A stretch of DNA of 64,000 nt from Gorillibacterium timonense (GTDB taxonomy: Bacteria; Bacillota; Bacilli; Paenibacillales; NBRC-103111), in contig NZ_LN881719.1 in assembly GCF_001457415.1 (NCBI RefSeq), positions 1 to 64,000 on the forward strand, read 5' to 3'. This document shows, piece after piece, positions 19,611-27,937 of the stretch (position 1 is its first letter; every line of letters begins with the position of its first letter). The notes beneath the pieces were generated by a model. The model was not told where the DNA came from. It did no database searches and saw only the letters and a program-made list of their open reading frames with translations. The position numbers and the translations under genes are program-made.

Positions 19611-20351
19611 ATGGAAGAATATTTGGCAGGCAAGCACTCCGTGCTGGAGGCTCTCCGCTCCGGCCGCGCGATTCACAAAATCTGGTTTGCGGAGGGAGCG
19701 CAGAAGCATCTGGTCGTTCCGATCGCGACGGAGGCGAAGGCGCTTGGCATCGTGACCCAGACGGCAGACAAACGCAAGCTGGACCAGATGGCGGGTGGCG
19801 TACAGCATCAAGGTGTCGTCGCCCAGGTGGCCGCATACGAATACGCCGAGCTCGACGACATTTTACAGGCTGCCGCTGACAGCGGAGAACCGCCGTTTCT
19901 CCTCCTGCTCGATGAGATTGAAGACCCGCATAACCTCGGGTCCATTCTTCGAACGGCAGAATGCACGGGAGTTCACGGGGTGATAATCCCGAAGCGCCGA
20001 TCGGTCGGTCTTACGGCTACTGTCTCTAAGACATCAGCTGGCGCGATCGAATACGTGCCCGTGGCCAAAGTGACCAATCTCGCGCAGACCATCGATGAAC
20101 TGAAAGAAAAAGGCATTTGGGTTGCCGGCACCGACGGCAGCGCCACTCAGGATATTTACAGCACCGATTTCCGTATGCCTCTCGCTTTGGTCATCGGCAA
20201 TGAGAACAAGGGGATGGGGCGGCTGATTCGGGAAAAATGCGATTTTCTCGTCAAGCTCCCCATGTTCGGAAGCATCAATTCGCTGAACGCCTCCGTGGCC
20301 GCTTCCCTGTTCATGTACGAGGTTGTTCGCCAGCGCAGGATCGCCAAGTAG
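19611..20351 (+). CDS. rlmB: 23S rRNA 2'-O-ribose G2251-type methyltransferase RlmB
   Basis: This SpoU-family enzyme methylates the ribose of a P-loop guanosine in 23S rRNA. The 246-residue protein has an N-terminal substrate-binding domain and a C-terminal knotted SPOUT domain. Typical motifs are DPHNLGSILRTAE, GNENKGM and the closing SLNASVAA. ATG 19611 follows GAGGAAGAACGA. The next gene starts seven bases after its stop. Target site is inferred from the family. Confidence 0.93.
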   Translation: MEEYLAGKHSVLEALRSGRAIHKIWFAEGAQKHLVVPIATEAKALGIVTQTADKRKLDQMAGGVQHQGVVAQVAAYEYAELDDILQAAADSGEPPFLLLLDEIEDPHNLGSILRTAECTGVHGVIIPKRRSVGLTATVSKTSAGAIEYVPVAKVTNLAQTIDELKEKGIWVAGTDGSATQDIYSTDFRMPLALVIGNENKGMGRLIREKCDFLVKLPMFGSINSLNASVAASLFMYEVVRQRRIAK

Positions 20352-20358
20352 GCCCGAG

Positions 20359-20865
20359 ATGAAGGACTATCTGATCGTCGACGGCTACAATGTGATCGGA
20401 GCCTGGCCGGAGTTGGCCCGTCTGAAAGATATCCGCTTGGAGGATGCCCGCGATCGGCTGATCGATATTTTGGCGGATTATCAAGCTTATTCCGGAATGA
20501 AGATCTATCTGGTATTCGATGCCCATCAGGTGCCCGGCGTTGGCGGCAAGTACGAGCAGAGCCGCCTGCAGGTGGTCTATACCAAAGAGAAGGAAACGGC
20601 TGACGAGTTGATCGAGCGGCTTGTCTCCGACTTGACGGGAAGGCGTCGGCTCGTTTATGTGGCGACATCCGATATGACCGAGCAGCATGTGATCTTCGGA
20701 AGAGGGGCTTTCCGGCTTCCCGCTCGGGAGCTCCTCTCGAAGGTGAAAGAGAGCCGCAAGGAGGTCCGCATGCAGCTGGAAGAATCGAAACGGGCCGGCA
20801 ACACCATCGATAGCAAGCTGAGTGACGAATTGCGGGAGCGGTTTGAAAAATGGAGACGGGAATAA
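20359..20865 (+). CDS. rae1: NYN-domain ribosome-associated endonuclease Rae1
   Basis: Rae1 (YacP) is a PIN-like NYN nuclease that cuts certain mRNAs within the ribosomal A site in B. subtilis. The 168-residue product starts MKDYLIVDGYNVIGAW and carries further acidic residues (LVFDAH, VATSD) that fit the active site. ATG 20359 follows the rlmB stop by seven bases and has only a weak GAG-type binding site, so translation may be coupled to rlmB. Length is close to the B. subtilis protein (about 170). Confidence 0.92.
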   Translation: MKDYLIVDGYNVIGAWPELARLKDIRLEDARDRLIDILADYQAYSGMKIYLVFDAHQVPGVGGKYEQSRLQVVYTKEKETADELIERLVSDLTGRRRLVYVATSDMTEQHVIFGRGAFRLPARELLSKVKESRKEVRMQLEESKRAGNTIDSKLSDELRERFEKWRRE

Positions 20866-20912
20866 ATGCCGTACCATCGGGCATTTTCGGCGGAATGGCA
20901 AAGGGAAACAGG

Positions 20913-20942
20913 TTGACGATAATCGGATGCATCAGGTATACT
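20913..20942 (+). promoter_or_regulatory. Sigma-A promoter of sigH
   Basis: TTGACG at 20913-20918 and TATACT at 20937-20942 are separated by 18 bases, about 80 bases before the sigH start. In B. subtilis this promoter is the target of AbrB; I did not find a defined AbrB site. Confidence 0.75.
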
Positions 20943-21021
20943 TATTTCATATGTTTGCTTATTTTCCCATTTTTCTGCGAATTGCAATTGCTGCCTGACA
21001 GGCCAAGCCGGAGGGATTTTC

Positions 21022-21669
21022 GTGGGTATTGACCTCAATGATTTAAGAAAGCAGGACTATGCCCTTTTGACCGATGAGGACAATGTCGAGGCGGTAAGAG
21101 CGGGGAACAGCGATGCTCTGGAACACCTGATTAACAAATACAAGAATTTCGTTCGGGCGAAGGCCCGGTCTTATTTCTTAATCGGCGCGGACCGGGAAGA
21201 TATTGTGCAGGAAGGCATGATCGGCCTGTACAAATCAATTCGGGATTTCCGGGGCGACAAGCTCGCTTCCTTCAAGGCGTTTGCCGAGCTGTGCATCACG
21301 AGACAGATCATTACGGCGATTAAGACCGCCACCCGCCAGAAGCATATTCCTCTCAACTCCTATGTCTCGCTGGACAAGCCGATCTATGACGAGGAGTCGG
21401 ACCGCACCCTGCTGGATGTGATTTGCGGACCAAAGGTAACCGATCCGGAAGAACTTATCATTAATCAGGAAGAATTCTCCGGTCTGGAAGACAAGATGGG
21501 CGAGATTCTAAGCGATTTGGAACGGCGTGTTCTCATGCTCTATCTGGACGGCCGATCCTATCAGGAGATCGCTGTCGATCTGGATCGTCACGTGAAGTCG
21601 ATTGACAATGCTCTGCAGCGGGTAAAGCGCAAGCTGGAGAAGTATTTGGAAGTTCGGGATATGAACTAA
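21022..21669 (+). CDS. sigH: RNA polymerase sigma-H factor
   Basis: SigH directs early sporulation and transition-state genes. The 215-residue sigma-70 family protein has region 2 (REDIVQEGMIGLYKSIRDF) and region 4 with a helix-turn-helix (YQEIAVDLDRHVKSIDNAL). The GTG start at 21022 follows CGGAGGGATTTT. Its presence supports a sporulating organism. It has its own promoter and terminator. Confidence 0.96.
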   Translation: MGIDLNDLRKQDYALLTDEDNVEAVRAGNSDALEHLINKYKNFVRAKARSYFLIGADREDIVQEGMIGLYKSIRDFRGDKLASFKAFAELCITRQIITAIKTATRQKHIPLNSYVSLDKPIYDEESDRTLLDVICGPKVTDPEELIINQEEFSGLEDKMGEILSDLERRVLMLYLDGRSYQEIAVDLDRHVKSIDNALQRVKRKLEKYLEVRDMN

Positions 21670-21702
21670 GCATCTGTTCCTTCGGAGGACAGATGCTTTT
21701 TT
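21669..21702 (+). terminator. Terminator behind sigH
   Basis: AGCATCTGTCC-type arms (21669-21680 and 21685-21697, with one bulge) close a small TTCG loop and run into TTTTTT. Confidence 0.9.
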
Positions 21703-21727
21703 ATGAGCGAGAGAGGCAGGGCGATTG

Positions 21728-22747
21728 GTGACGGAGATTCAAGATTCGGGCCGTATCTATGCGGCGGAATATGCAGCGAGAATCAACCGGGTGATGGATT
21801 ACATAGAAATGCATTTACCCGATGCGCTTAGTCTTGAGGAGTTGGCTGAAGTCGCCGGGTTCTCCAAATATCACTTTCATCGAATGTTTCATGCCTATAC
21901 GGGCGAAACCTTATTTGACTATATCCAACGTCTACGTCTGGAGAAAAGTGCTTCTCTTCTCCTTCTAAATCCCGGGCTTACGGTCACGGAAGTCGCTTTG
22001 GAATATGGCTTTTCCAGCTCCTCCGTATTCGCTAGAGCGTTCCGCGCCTGTTTTGGAGTCTCCGCAACACAATGGCGCAGTCAGAAGGTGTCTCCTGAAC
22101 CGGAGAGCTGCTTGACGGAACGAAATAGCAAGGAGAGCAAAGCGGAGAGCAGCTCGAGTCAAATGAATCGCAATAACCGTAAAGATTGTCGTTTTCCCTC
22201 CAGGTATATTGAATATGCAGCACATTCTCATATCTGGAGGGTTCCCATGAACAACAATTTGACTCAAACGGTGGAAGTGAAGGATTTGCCGGACATGACG
22301 GTTGCTTATTTTCGCTACGTAGGACCGTATCAAGGTGATTCCCAACTGTTCGAAAGACTGCACGGTACCCTGCATCAGTGGGCGGGTCCTCGGGGTCTCG
22401 TGCGTTATCCCGAGACTCAGTCACTGGTCATTTATCACGATAGCCCCGAAATCACAGATGAGAATAAGCTACGGATAAGCGTATGCTTGACGGTACCGGA
22501 AGACACGCAGATATCGGGCGAGGTAGGAAAATTAACCATACCTGCCGGACGATATGCACTCGCCCGCTATGTGCTCGGGGCAGATGAATTTCAACAGGCT
22601 TGGAGTTGGGTATATGGAGAATGGCTACCCGCGAGCGGCTATACAACGGACGACCGCCCATGCTTCGAGTGGTATCATGGCAGTCCCGAGGATCATCCGG
22701 AAGGGAAGTTTACACTGGACATTTGCGTCCCTGTGAGACCACTGTAG
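21728..22747 (+). CDS. AraC-family regulator with GyrI-like effector domain
   Basis: About 339 residues. The N-terminus holds two helix-turn-helix motifs of the AraC type (LEELAEVAGFSKYHFHRMF and VTEVALEYGFSSSSVFARAF). After a Ser/Asn-rich linker a GyrI/SOUL-like binding domain starts near residue 174 and runs to the end, with typical DMTVAYFRYVGPYQG and PAGRYALARY segments. Such proteins usually sense small hydrophobic or drug-like ligands. The start is uncertain (GTG 21728 or TTG 21725). An internal ATG at 22248, behind CTGGAGGG, could yield the ligand domain alone. It interrupts the usual sigH-rpmG neighbourhood. Confidence 0.88.
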   Translation: MTEIQDSGRIYAAEYAARINRVMDYIEMHLPDALSLEELAEVAGFSKYHFHRMFHAYTGETLFDYIQRLRLEKSASLLLLNPGLTVTEVALEYGFSSSSVFARAFRACFGVSATQWRSQKVSPEPESCLTERNSKESKAESSSSQMNRNNRKDCRFPSRYIEYAAHSHIWRVPMNNNLTQTVEVKDLPDMTVAYFRYVGPYQGDSQLFERLHGTLHQWAGPRGLVRYPETQSLVIYHDSPEITDENKLRISVCLTVPEDTQISGEVGKLTIPAGRYALARYVLGADEFQQAWSWVYGEWLPASGYTTDDRPCFEWYHGSPEDHPEGKFTLDICVPVRPL

Positions 22748-22753
22748 GGCGTA

Positions 22754-22799
22754 AGGACCGGACGAAAAGAGGCAGCCCCCTTTTCGTTCGGTCCTCTTT
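22754..22799 (+). terminator. Terminator behind the AraC-type gene
   Basis: AGGACCGGACGAAAA and TTTTCGTTCGGTCCT form a long stem with one G-T pair and a short T-run after it. Confidence 0.85.
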
Positions 22800-23092
22800 A
22801 TCAAATATTTGGTAGGAAGAGAGTCTTTCAAATTCGGATGCCGGTCAAGAGCCGTGTTTGATTTCATTATTTCCCGTCCATACTAGAAGAAACGCCTCTT
22901 TCCGCTCCTTTTCGCATTCCGCGACAGGCACCTCCGGTATGCCTTCTCTCTCCTGAGAGTTTACAGAATCGTCAATGTCGTCTTGACAGAGGATTGACAC
23001 TGTGATAAATTATTTTAGGTAACCCTATTTGTCGGAGTCTACTCAAGACAATCGGGGTTCTTTAATTCAGGTTGTCTCGGGAGGTGTGATCC
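22800..23092 (+). promoter_or_regulatory. Upstream region and promoter of rpmG-secE-nusG
   Basis: The gap is noncoding. A likely sigma-A promoter is TTGACA at 22983-22988 with TAAATT at 23006-23011 (17-base spacer). A second TTGACA occurs at 22994-22999 without a good partner. Nothing else is recognisable. Confidence 0.6.
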
Positions 23093-23242
23093 ATGCGGGT
23101 TATTATCACGTTGGCTTGTACGAGCTGTAAGCAAAGAAACTACACGTCCAACAAGAACAAGCGTAACAACCCTGACCGCTTGGAGAAGAAGAAATATTGC
23201 AAATTCTGCAATTCTCATCAGCTTCATCGCGAGACCCGTTAA
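23093..23242 (+). CDS. rpmG: 50S ribosomal protein L33
   Basis: This 49-residue protein of the large subunit starts [12 protein letters not shown]. It keeps two CxxC pairs (Cys 9/12 and 36/39), the zinc-binding form of L33. ATG 23093 follows GGGAGGTGTGA. The gene heads rpmG-secE-nusG, the order typical of Bacillales. Confidence 0.93.
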   Translation: MRVIITLACTSCKQRNYTSNKNKRNNPDRLEKKKYCKFCNSHQLHRETR

Positions 23243-23262
23243 GGTAATACGGAGGTGCTGTT

Positions 23263-23475
23263 GTGGGATTCGTAGCCAGAATGAAGCAAGGATTCAGCTC
23301 CACGTTTTCCTTCTTCGCGGAAAGTTGGGCGGAACTGCGCAAGGTCAAATGGCCAGGGCGTAAGGAATTGACCAGCTACACGATCGTGGTTATCACTACG
23401 GTCATTTTCGTGGGAATCTATTTCACTATCTTGGATTTGATTATTTCCGAGATCGTGAGATTGGTCACTAAATAA
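23263..23475 (+). CDS. secE: Preprotein translocase subunit SecE
   Basis: SecE is the essential single-span clamp of the SecYEG channel. The 70-residue protein has a basic amphipathic helix (RKVKWPGRKEL) followed by one membrane segment (about 42-62). The GTG at 23263 follows ACGGAGGTGCTG; an ATG seven codons in is possible. It lies 20 bases after rpmG and 21 before nusG. Confidence 0.95.
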   Translation: MGFVARMKQGFSSTFSFFAESWAELRKVKWPGRKELTSYTIVVITTVIFVGIYFTILDLIISEIVRLVTK

Positions 23476-23496
23476 GAGTGACGCAAGGAGACGATC

Positions 23497-24030
23497 ATGG
23501 AGAAACGATGGTACGTTGTCCATACCTACTCCGGGTATGAGAACAAAGTGAAGGCCAACTTGGAGAAACGCGTCGAGTCCATGAACATGACCGATAAGAT
23601 CTTCCGCGTCCTCGTTCCGATGGAAGAGGAAGTGGTAAGCAAGGACGGCAAGAAGAAAACCGTCATGCGCAAGGTCTATCCGGGTTATGTACTCGTGGAA
23701 ATGATTCAGACCGACGACTCCTGGTACGTGGTCCGCAATACTCCGGGCGTTACCGGCTTTGTGGGCTCTACCGGATCGGGTTCCAAGCCGACTCCGCTTC
23801 TGGCCGAAGAGGTTGAGGCTATTCTTCGCCATATGGGCATTGAAGAACCGAAACCACGGATCGACTTTGAGCTCAAGGAAACCGTTCGCGTGAAGGTTGG
23901 ACCATTCGCCGACTTCGTGGGTTCCGTCGAAGAGATTTTGTTCGACAAGAACAAACTGAAGGTGCACGTGAACATGTTTGGCCGCGAAACTCCGCTTGAA
24001 TTGGATTTCACTCAGGTGGAAAAATTATAG
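23497..24030 (+). CDS. nusG: Transcription termination/antitermination factor NusG
   Basis: NusG binds RNA polymerase and modulates pausing and termination. The 177 residues form an NGN domain (WYVVHTYSGYENKVK onward) and a C-terminal KOW domain (VKVGPFADFVGSVEEI). Length equals B. subtilis NusG. It ends the rpmG-secE-nusG group. ATG 23497 follows CAAGGAGACG. Confidence 0.97.
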   Translation: MEKRWYVVHTYSGYENKVKANLEKRVESMNMTDKIFRVLVPMEEEVVSKDGKKKTVMRKVYPGYVLVEMIQTDDSWYVVRNTPGVTGFVGSTGSGSKPTPLLAEEVEAILRHMGIEEPKPRIDFELKETVRVKVGPFADFVGSVEEILFDKNKLKVHVNMFGRETPLELDFTQVEKL

Positions 24031-24253
24031 GACACACCGGGCGCTGTTGGCACTCGGCCTCTGGCCTGTAACGAGTTTTGCGCACGATCGTCCTTCGGAC
24101 GACGCATGGATGCCCGCCGTTTAAGCGGCGTGGCGCGCGGTTAACCGGCTCTCTTTTTGCCGCGGATTCGTCCGTACTTGGTGAAAAAGGCCGTTTGCCT
24201 TAGGTGGGAGGGTTTTACCCGTTCGACCACATTCCAGCAAGGAGGTGTCCCTC
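24031..24253 (+). promoter_or_regulatory. Structured leader between nusG and rplK
   Basis: These 223 bases hold no gene. They contain several GC-rich hairpins, for example CGTCC/GGACG around a TTC loop near 24089-24101 and GCCGCC-type arms near 24115-24133. A T-rich stretch lies at 24153-24158. I could not place a convincing promoter. A leader role for the rplK-rplA transcript is inference. Confidence 0.4.
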
Positions 24254-24679
24254 ATGGCTAAGAAAGTTATCAAAATGGTCAAACTGCAAGTTCCCGCAGG
24301 GAAAGCGAATCCGGCTCCGCCTATCGGTCCGGCCCTCGGTCAAGCAGGCGTGAACATCATGGCGTTCTGTAAGGAATTCAACGCTCGTACCGCCGATCAA
24401 GCCGGCCTGATTATCCCGGTTGTCATCAGCGTGTTCGAAGACCGTTCCTTCACGTTCGTTACGAAGACTCCGCCCGCAGCCGTTCTTCTTCGCGTTGCAG
24501 CCGGTGTTGCCAAAGGTTCCGGCGAACCGAACAAGAAAAAAGTTGCTACGGTAAAGCGCGACAAAGTCCGCGAAATCGCCGAGCAAAAAATGGAAGACCT
24601 GAACGCAGCATCGGTTGAAGCCGCAATGCGCATGGTCGAAGGTACCGCCCGCAGCATGGGCATCACGATCGCCGACTAA
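24254..24679 (+). CDS. rplK: 50S ribosomal protein L11
   Basis: L11 forms the GTPase-associated stalk base with 23S rRNA and is needed for stringent-response sensing by Rel. The 141 residues equal the family length. The proline-rich N-terminal domain ([18 protein letters not shown]) and the C-terminal RNA-binding domain are complete. ATG 24254 follows AAGGAGGTG by seven bases; an upstream GTG overlaps that site. Confidence 0.97.
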   Translation: MAKKVIKMVKLQVPAGKANPAPPIGPALGQAGVNIMAFCKEFNARTADQAGLIIPVVISVFEDRSFTFVTKTPPAAVLLRVAAGVAKGSGEPNKKKVATVKRDKVREIAEQKMEDLNAASVEAAMRMVEGTARSMGITIAD

Positions 24680-24694
24680 TTCTGGTTGGCAGCC

Positions 24695-24778
24695 ATCCAA
24701 ATGCAAGCTTCCCGAAACTGATTCGCTCTCCGTGAGGAGACTTTCTGTTTACCATTTGGATATCGGCTCTCAGGAGCC
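24695..24778 (+). promoter_or_regulatory. Inverted repeats in the rplK-rplA spacer
   Basis: ATCCAAATG (24695-24703) and CATTTGGAT (24753-24761) are perfect nine-base arms enclosing 49 bases that hold a further CTC/GAG hairpin. GGCTC/GAGCC (24765-24778) forms another right after. Their place in the L11-L1 transcript suggests an L1 autoregulation target; this is unproven. Confidence 0.45.
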
Positions 24779-24824
24779 GTATGTGGGAGGATATTCCGTT
24801 AACACCACAAAGGAGGAACAAGAC

Positions 24825-25517
24825 GTGCCGAAGCATGGTAAGAAATATGCCGAAGCGGTCAAGACCATCGATCAAGACGCTCTTTATGAGCTTCTCGACG
24901 CGGTGACCGCGGTCAAGAAGAACGCGACGGCCAAATTCGACGAAACCGTCGAAGCGGCTATCCGTCTCGGAGTTGACCCGAAGAAACAAGACCAAGCCGT
25001 CCGCGGTGTCGTAGTACTGCCGCACGGAACCGGTAAAACGAAGCGTGTGCTCGTTTTCGCCAAAGGCGACAAAGCCAAGGAAGCGGAACAAGCCGGCGCC
25101 GATTTTGTCGGTGACCAAGATATGATCAACAAGATTCAGCAAGGCTGGTTCGACTTCGACGTCTGCGTAGCTACGCCGGACATGATGAGCGAAGTCGGGA
25201 AACTGGGCCGTCTGCTCGGGGGTAAGGGCCTTATGCCGAACCCGAAAGCCGGTACCGTTACGTTCGACGTGACGAAGGCTGTGCAAGAAATCAAAGCTGG
25301 TAAGATCGAGTACCGCTTGGACCGCGCGGGTCAGATTCATGCCCCGATCGGCAAAGCGTCCTTCTCGGAGCAACAGCTGTCCGATAACTTGCGCTCTCTG
25401 ATCGAAGCCCTGGTTCGTTCGAAACCTGCTGCCGCCAAAGGGGTATACCTGAAGAGCGCTGCGGTTGCGTCTACCATGGGACCGAGCGTCAAGCTGAATC
25501 TCCAATCCTTCAGATAA
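24825..25517 (+). CDS. rplA: 50S ribosomal protein L1
   Basis: L1 forms the mobile stalk at the E site and often represses its own mRNA. The 230-residue product matches the usual 232, with the [10 protein letters not shown] loop of the RNA-binding domain intact. The GTG at 24825 is chosen because AAAGGAGGAAC lies just upstream and the first residues ([11 protein letters not shown]) match the family. Open sequence back to 24615 reads through rplK and is not part of the gene. Confidence 0.95.
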   Translation: MPKHGKKYAEAVKTIDQDALYELLDAVTAVKKNATAKFDETVEAAIRLGVDPKKQDQAVRGVVVLPHGTGKTKRVLVFAKGDKAKEAEQAGADFVGDQDMINKIQQGWFDFDVCVATPDMMSEVGKLGRLLGGKGLMPNPKAGTVTFDVTKAVQEIKAGKIEYRLDRAGQIHAPIGKASFSEQQLSDNLRSLIEALVRSKPAAAKGVYLKSAAVASTMGPSVKLNLQSFR

Positions 25518-25520
25518 GCC

Positions 25521-25549
25521 TTGACACGGGTTATCCCGTCTGCTATTCT
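25521..25549 (+). promoter_or_regulatory. Promoter of rplJ-rplL
   Basis: TTGACA at 25521-25526 and TATTCT at 25544-25549 are 17 bases apart, directly behind rplA and ahead of the L10 leader. Confidence 0.85.
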
Positions 25550-25559
25550 GGATAAGGTT

Positions 25560-25702
25560 TTTGGAATTGAATAGTCTGCCGTAGACAGTAGGTGCCCGCG
25601 TGTCGGGCTTAATTTCCTCCCGAGGCGTTCGAATACAGTTCGGCGGTTCCATTGTGAACATCGAATTTCGGGCCTTCGTGCGGATGCACGGAGGCCCTTC
25701 TT
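25560..25702 (+). promoter_or_regulatory. L10 leader RNA
   Basis: The leader contains the conserved CGTAGACAGTAGGTGC element and the CTTAATTTCCTCCCGAGG element of the Firmicute L10 leader. It ends in a twelve-pair hairpin (25670-25681 with 25686-25697) followed by TTCTT, which acts as an attenuator. By family knowledge, L10(L12)4 binds here and limits rplJ-rplL expression. Confidence 0.88.
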
Positions 25703-25751
25703 ATACGATCGGGGAATCCATGGCAGGACGACAGTAACAGGAGGTGTAACG

Positions 25752-26264
25752 ATGGCAAACGCAAAGATTTTGGAAGGGAAACAAGAGCAAGTTTCGGAAG
25801 TGTCCGGCAAGCTGAAGGATAGCTCCACGACGGTTGTAGTGGACTACCGCGGCTTGAACGTATCCCAGGTAACCGAGCTTCGCAAGCAACTTCGCCAAGC
25901 TGGCGTAGAATTCGAAGTTCTGAAGAATACCCTGGTTCGCCGGGCTACGGCAGAAGCCGAGCTGTCCGAGCTTGACCAATATCTGACCGGCCCGACCGCC
26001 ATCGCGTTCAGCAAAGAAGACGCGATAGCACCGGCCAAAGTCCTTTCTGACTTCGCTAAGAAAAACGACAAGCTGAACATCAAAGGCGGCGTCGTTGAAG
26101 GCAAAGTCGTAGGATTTGACCAAATCAAAGCACTGGCTGATCTTCCTTCCCGCGAAGGACTTCTGTCCATGCTGCTTTCCGTACTGCAAGCTCCGATGCG
26201 CAACATCGCGTTGGCAGTCAAAGCTGTATCCGAGAAGCAAGAAGGCGGAGCACAAGAAGCGTAA
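25752..26264 (+). CDS. rplJ: 50S ribosomal protein L10
   Basis: L10 anchors L7/L12 dimers to the ribosomal stalk. The 170-residue protein has the globular rRNA-binding domain ([18 protein letters not shown]) and a C-terminal helix that holds L12. ATG 25752 follows ACAGGAGGTG. It is preceded by its own promoter and the L10 leader. Confidence 0.96.
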   Translation: MANAKILEGKQEQVSEVSGKLKDSSTTVVVDYRGLNVSQVTELRKQLRQAGVEFEVLKNTLVRRATAEAELSELDQYLTGPTAIAFSKEDAIAPAKVLSDFAKKNDKLNIKGGVVEGKVVGFDQIKALADLPSREGLLSMLLSVLQAPMRNIALAVKAVSEKQEGGAQEA

Positions 26265-26350
26265 GCTTCTCGCGCCTGCTGGATAGCTGATCATCTGCAA
26301 GATCTTTCGCTTCGAACGAAGCACCAAATACGAATCCATGGAGGTTTACC

Positions 26351-26716
26351 ATGAGCAAAGAGCAAATCCTTGAAGCCATCAAAGGCATGACCGTTCTGGA
26401 ACTGAACGATCTCGTGAAAGCCATCGAAGAAGAATTCGGCGTAACCGCAGCTGCCCCTGTTGCCGTAATTGGCGGCGGAGCCGTTGCTGCTGAAGCAGAA
26501 GAACAAAGCGAATTCGACGTTATCCTCGCCAACGCTGGCGCATCCAAGATCAACGTCATCAAAGTCGTTCGCGAAATCACCGGTCTTGGCCTGAAAGAAG
26601 CCAAGGATCTGGTTGACGGCGCACCGAAACCGGTCAAAGAAAAAGTATCCAAGGAAGACGCCGAAGCTATCAAAGCTAAGCTGACCGAAGCTGGCGCAAC
26701 CGTAGAAGTTAAATAA
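26351..26716 (+). CDS. rplL: 50S ribosomal protein L7/L12
   Basis: L7/L12 recruits translational GTPases. The 121 residues comprise an N-terminal dimerisation helix region, an Ala/Gly-rich hinge around 40-50 and the C-terminal domain with [23 protein letters not shown] 26351 follows ATGGAGGTT. A strong terminator follows. Confidence 0.97.
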   Translation: MSKEQILEAIKGMTVLELNDLVKAIEEEFGVTAAAPVAVIGGGAVAAEAEEQSEFDVILANAGASKINVIKVVREITGLGLKEAKDLVDGAPKPVKEKVSKEDAEAIKAKLTEAGATVEVK

Positions 26717-26734
26717 GGTTGGTCCTTGAATAGA

Positions 26735-26768
26735 ACCCCCTTGAAGGTCGACTTCAAGGGGGTTTTTA
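26735..26768 (+). terminator. Terminator behind rplL
   Basis: ACCCCCTTGAAG and CTTCAAGGGGGT form a twelve-pair stem followed by TTTT. Confidence 0.92.
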
Positions 26769-26796
26769 TCCATCACCTTAGGGCAGGAGATCCCGC

Positions 26797-27393
26797 ATGA
26801 GCGAGCACTATTACACCGGAAAACCGACCGTAAAGCACGATACCCGGACCTTGAAGGAAACGCTTCGGGGGATTGAATTTACTTTTGTAACGGATGCCGG
26901 AGTTTTCTCCAAAGGTGGAGTAGACTACGGAAGCAAAGCGCTTATCCGCTGCATGGAGATTCCGGATGGCGCTAGAGTGCTTGATGTCGGTTGCGGATAT
27001 GGCCCGATCGGTTTGACGGCCGCGACACTCTCCCCGTCTTCAACCGTTACCATGTTGGATGTCAACGAGCGGGCGGTCGAACTGAGCCGGGAAAACGCTC
27101 GGATGAACGGTATCGGGAATACGGAGGTTTTCGTGAGCGACGGGGTTACGGCTGTTAAAGGTCGTTCGTTTGATTGCGTGCTCACCAATCCGCCGATTCG
27201 TGCGGGCAAGGAAGTCGTTCATCGGATCTTCGAAGAAGCAGCGGAATGTCTCGTTCCGGGAGGCAAGCTGTGGGTGGTCATTCAAAAGAAACAAGGCGCT
27301 CCTTCCGCCTTTGCGAAGCTGGAGACGATGTTCACCTCCGTTCGCGAGGTGGAGAAAGACAAAGGCTATCGAATCATCGTCTGTGAGAAGTAG
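26797..27393 (+). CDS. Class I SAM methyltransferase, RsmC/YbxB-like
   Basis: The 198-residue protein has a Rossmann methyltransferase fold. Motif I is VLDVGCGYGPIGL and motif IV is NPPIRAGK, the NPPF-like variant typical of enzymes methylating guanine N2 in rRNA. B. subtilis YbxB lies at the same place between rplL and rpoB. RsmC methylates 16S rRNA G1207 in E. coli; the same target here is only an inference. ATG 26797 follows GGCAGGAGAT. Confidence 0.9.
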   Translation: MSEHYYTGKPTVKHDTRTLKETLRGIEFTFVTDAGVFSKGGVDYGSKALIRCMEIPDGARVLDVGCGYGPIGLTAATLSPSSTVTMLDVNERAVELSRENARMNGIGNTEVFVSDGVTAVKGRSFDCVLTNPPIRAGKEVVHRIFEEAAECLVPGGKLWVVIQKKQGAPSAFAKLETMFTSVREVEKDKGYRIIVCEK

Positions 27394-27434
27394 CGAAGGT
27401 TCTAGCAGTGAAAAAGGGGGGGTCATCTTTACGG

Positions 27435-27463
27435 TTGACTCTCTATTTGCTTTGTGGTATCAT
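27435..27463 (+). promoter_or_regulatory. Promoter of rpoB-rpoC
   Basis: TTGACT (27435-27440) and TATCAT (27458-27463) are separated by 17 bases. Transcription from here would give an rpoB leader of nearly 470 bases. Confidence 0.7.
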
Positions 27464-27937
27464 AATTAAATGTCAGTATAAAATGGGCTCCATGTCTTTA
27501 GTTGACTAAAATGTCAAGCCTTTTCTAGCTTCCGGATTTGAGCTGCCGGCCGGCGGAGGATTCGAGCGAAAGAGGGCTTGTGCATAAAGTTTGCCCGAAT
27601 GGCGTATAATAATCGGTTTTTGGGCAATATCTACAGAGTAGGAGACTCGGCCGTTTTCAACATCGATGGGCATGCGGGATATGTTTTTCCTAGAGTCAGG
27701 TCGATCAGGTGCTTGCGCTTCGTTGATCAATAGGAGAGATCGAAAGTCGCATAAGCCCGGCCGCACATCAAAAGAAAGACTTGTGCCCCGGATCATCGGC
27801 AGGTGAAGTCGCGGAAGGCTTCATCATTGAAGCTTTTTCTTGTTTTATCGCTGTCCGAAAGGGCGCTTCCTCTCTAGGAAACGCATTTTCGAATAGCTGA
27901 TTCGTTTCATTGAGTAGACACAAGGGGTGAAGAAAAG
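27464..27937 (+). promoter_or_regulatory. Long rpoB leader with an internal terminator-like hairpin
   Basis: No gene is present. Within the leader AAGGCTTCA (27815-27823) and TGAAGCTTT (27828-27836) form a stem of up to nine pairs with a TCAT loop. The T-rich run TTTTTCTTGTTTT continues to about 27845. This resembles an intrinsic terminator about 95 bases before the rpoB start codon. A second -10-like TATAAT occurs at 27605-27610. Attenuation of rpoBC is a testable inference. Confidence 0.55.

Noticed and set aside
24615-24824. Upstream extension of the rplA frame
   Set aside because: It reads through the end of rplK and the spacer; L1 family length and the AAGGAGG site support the GTG at 24825.
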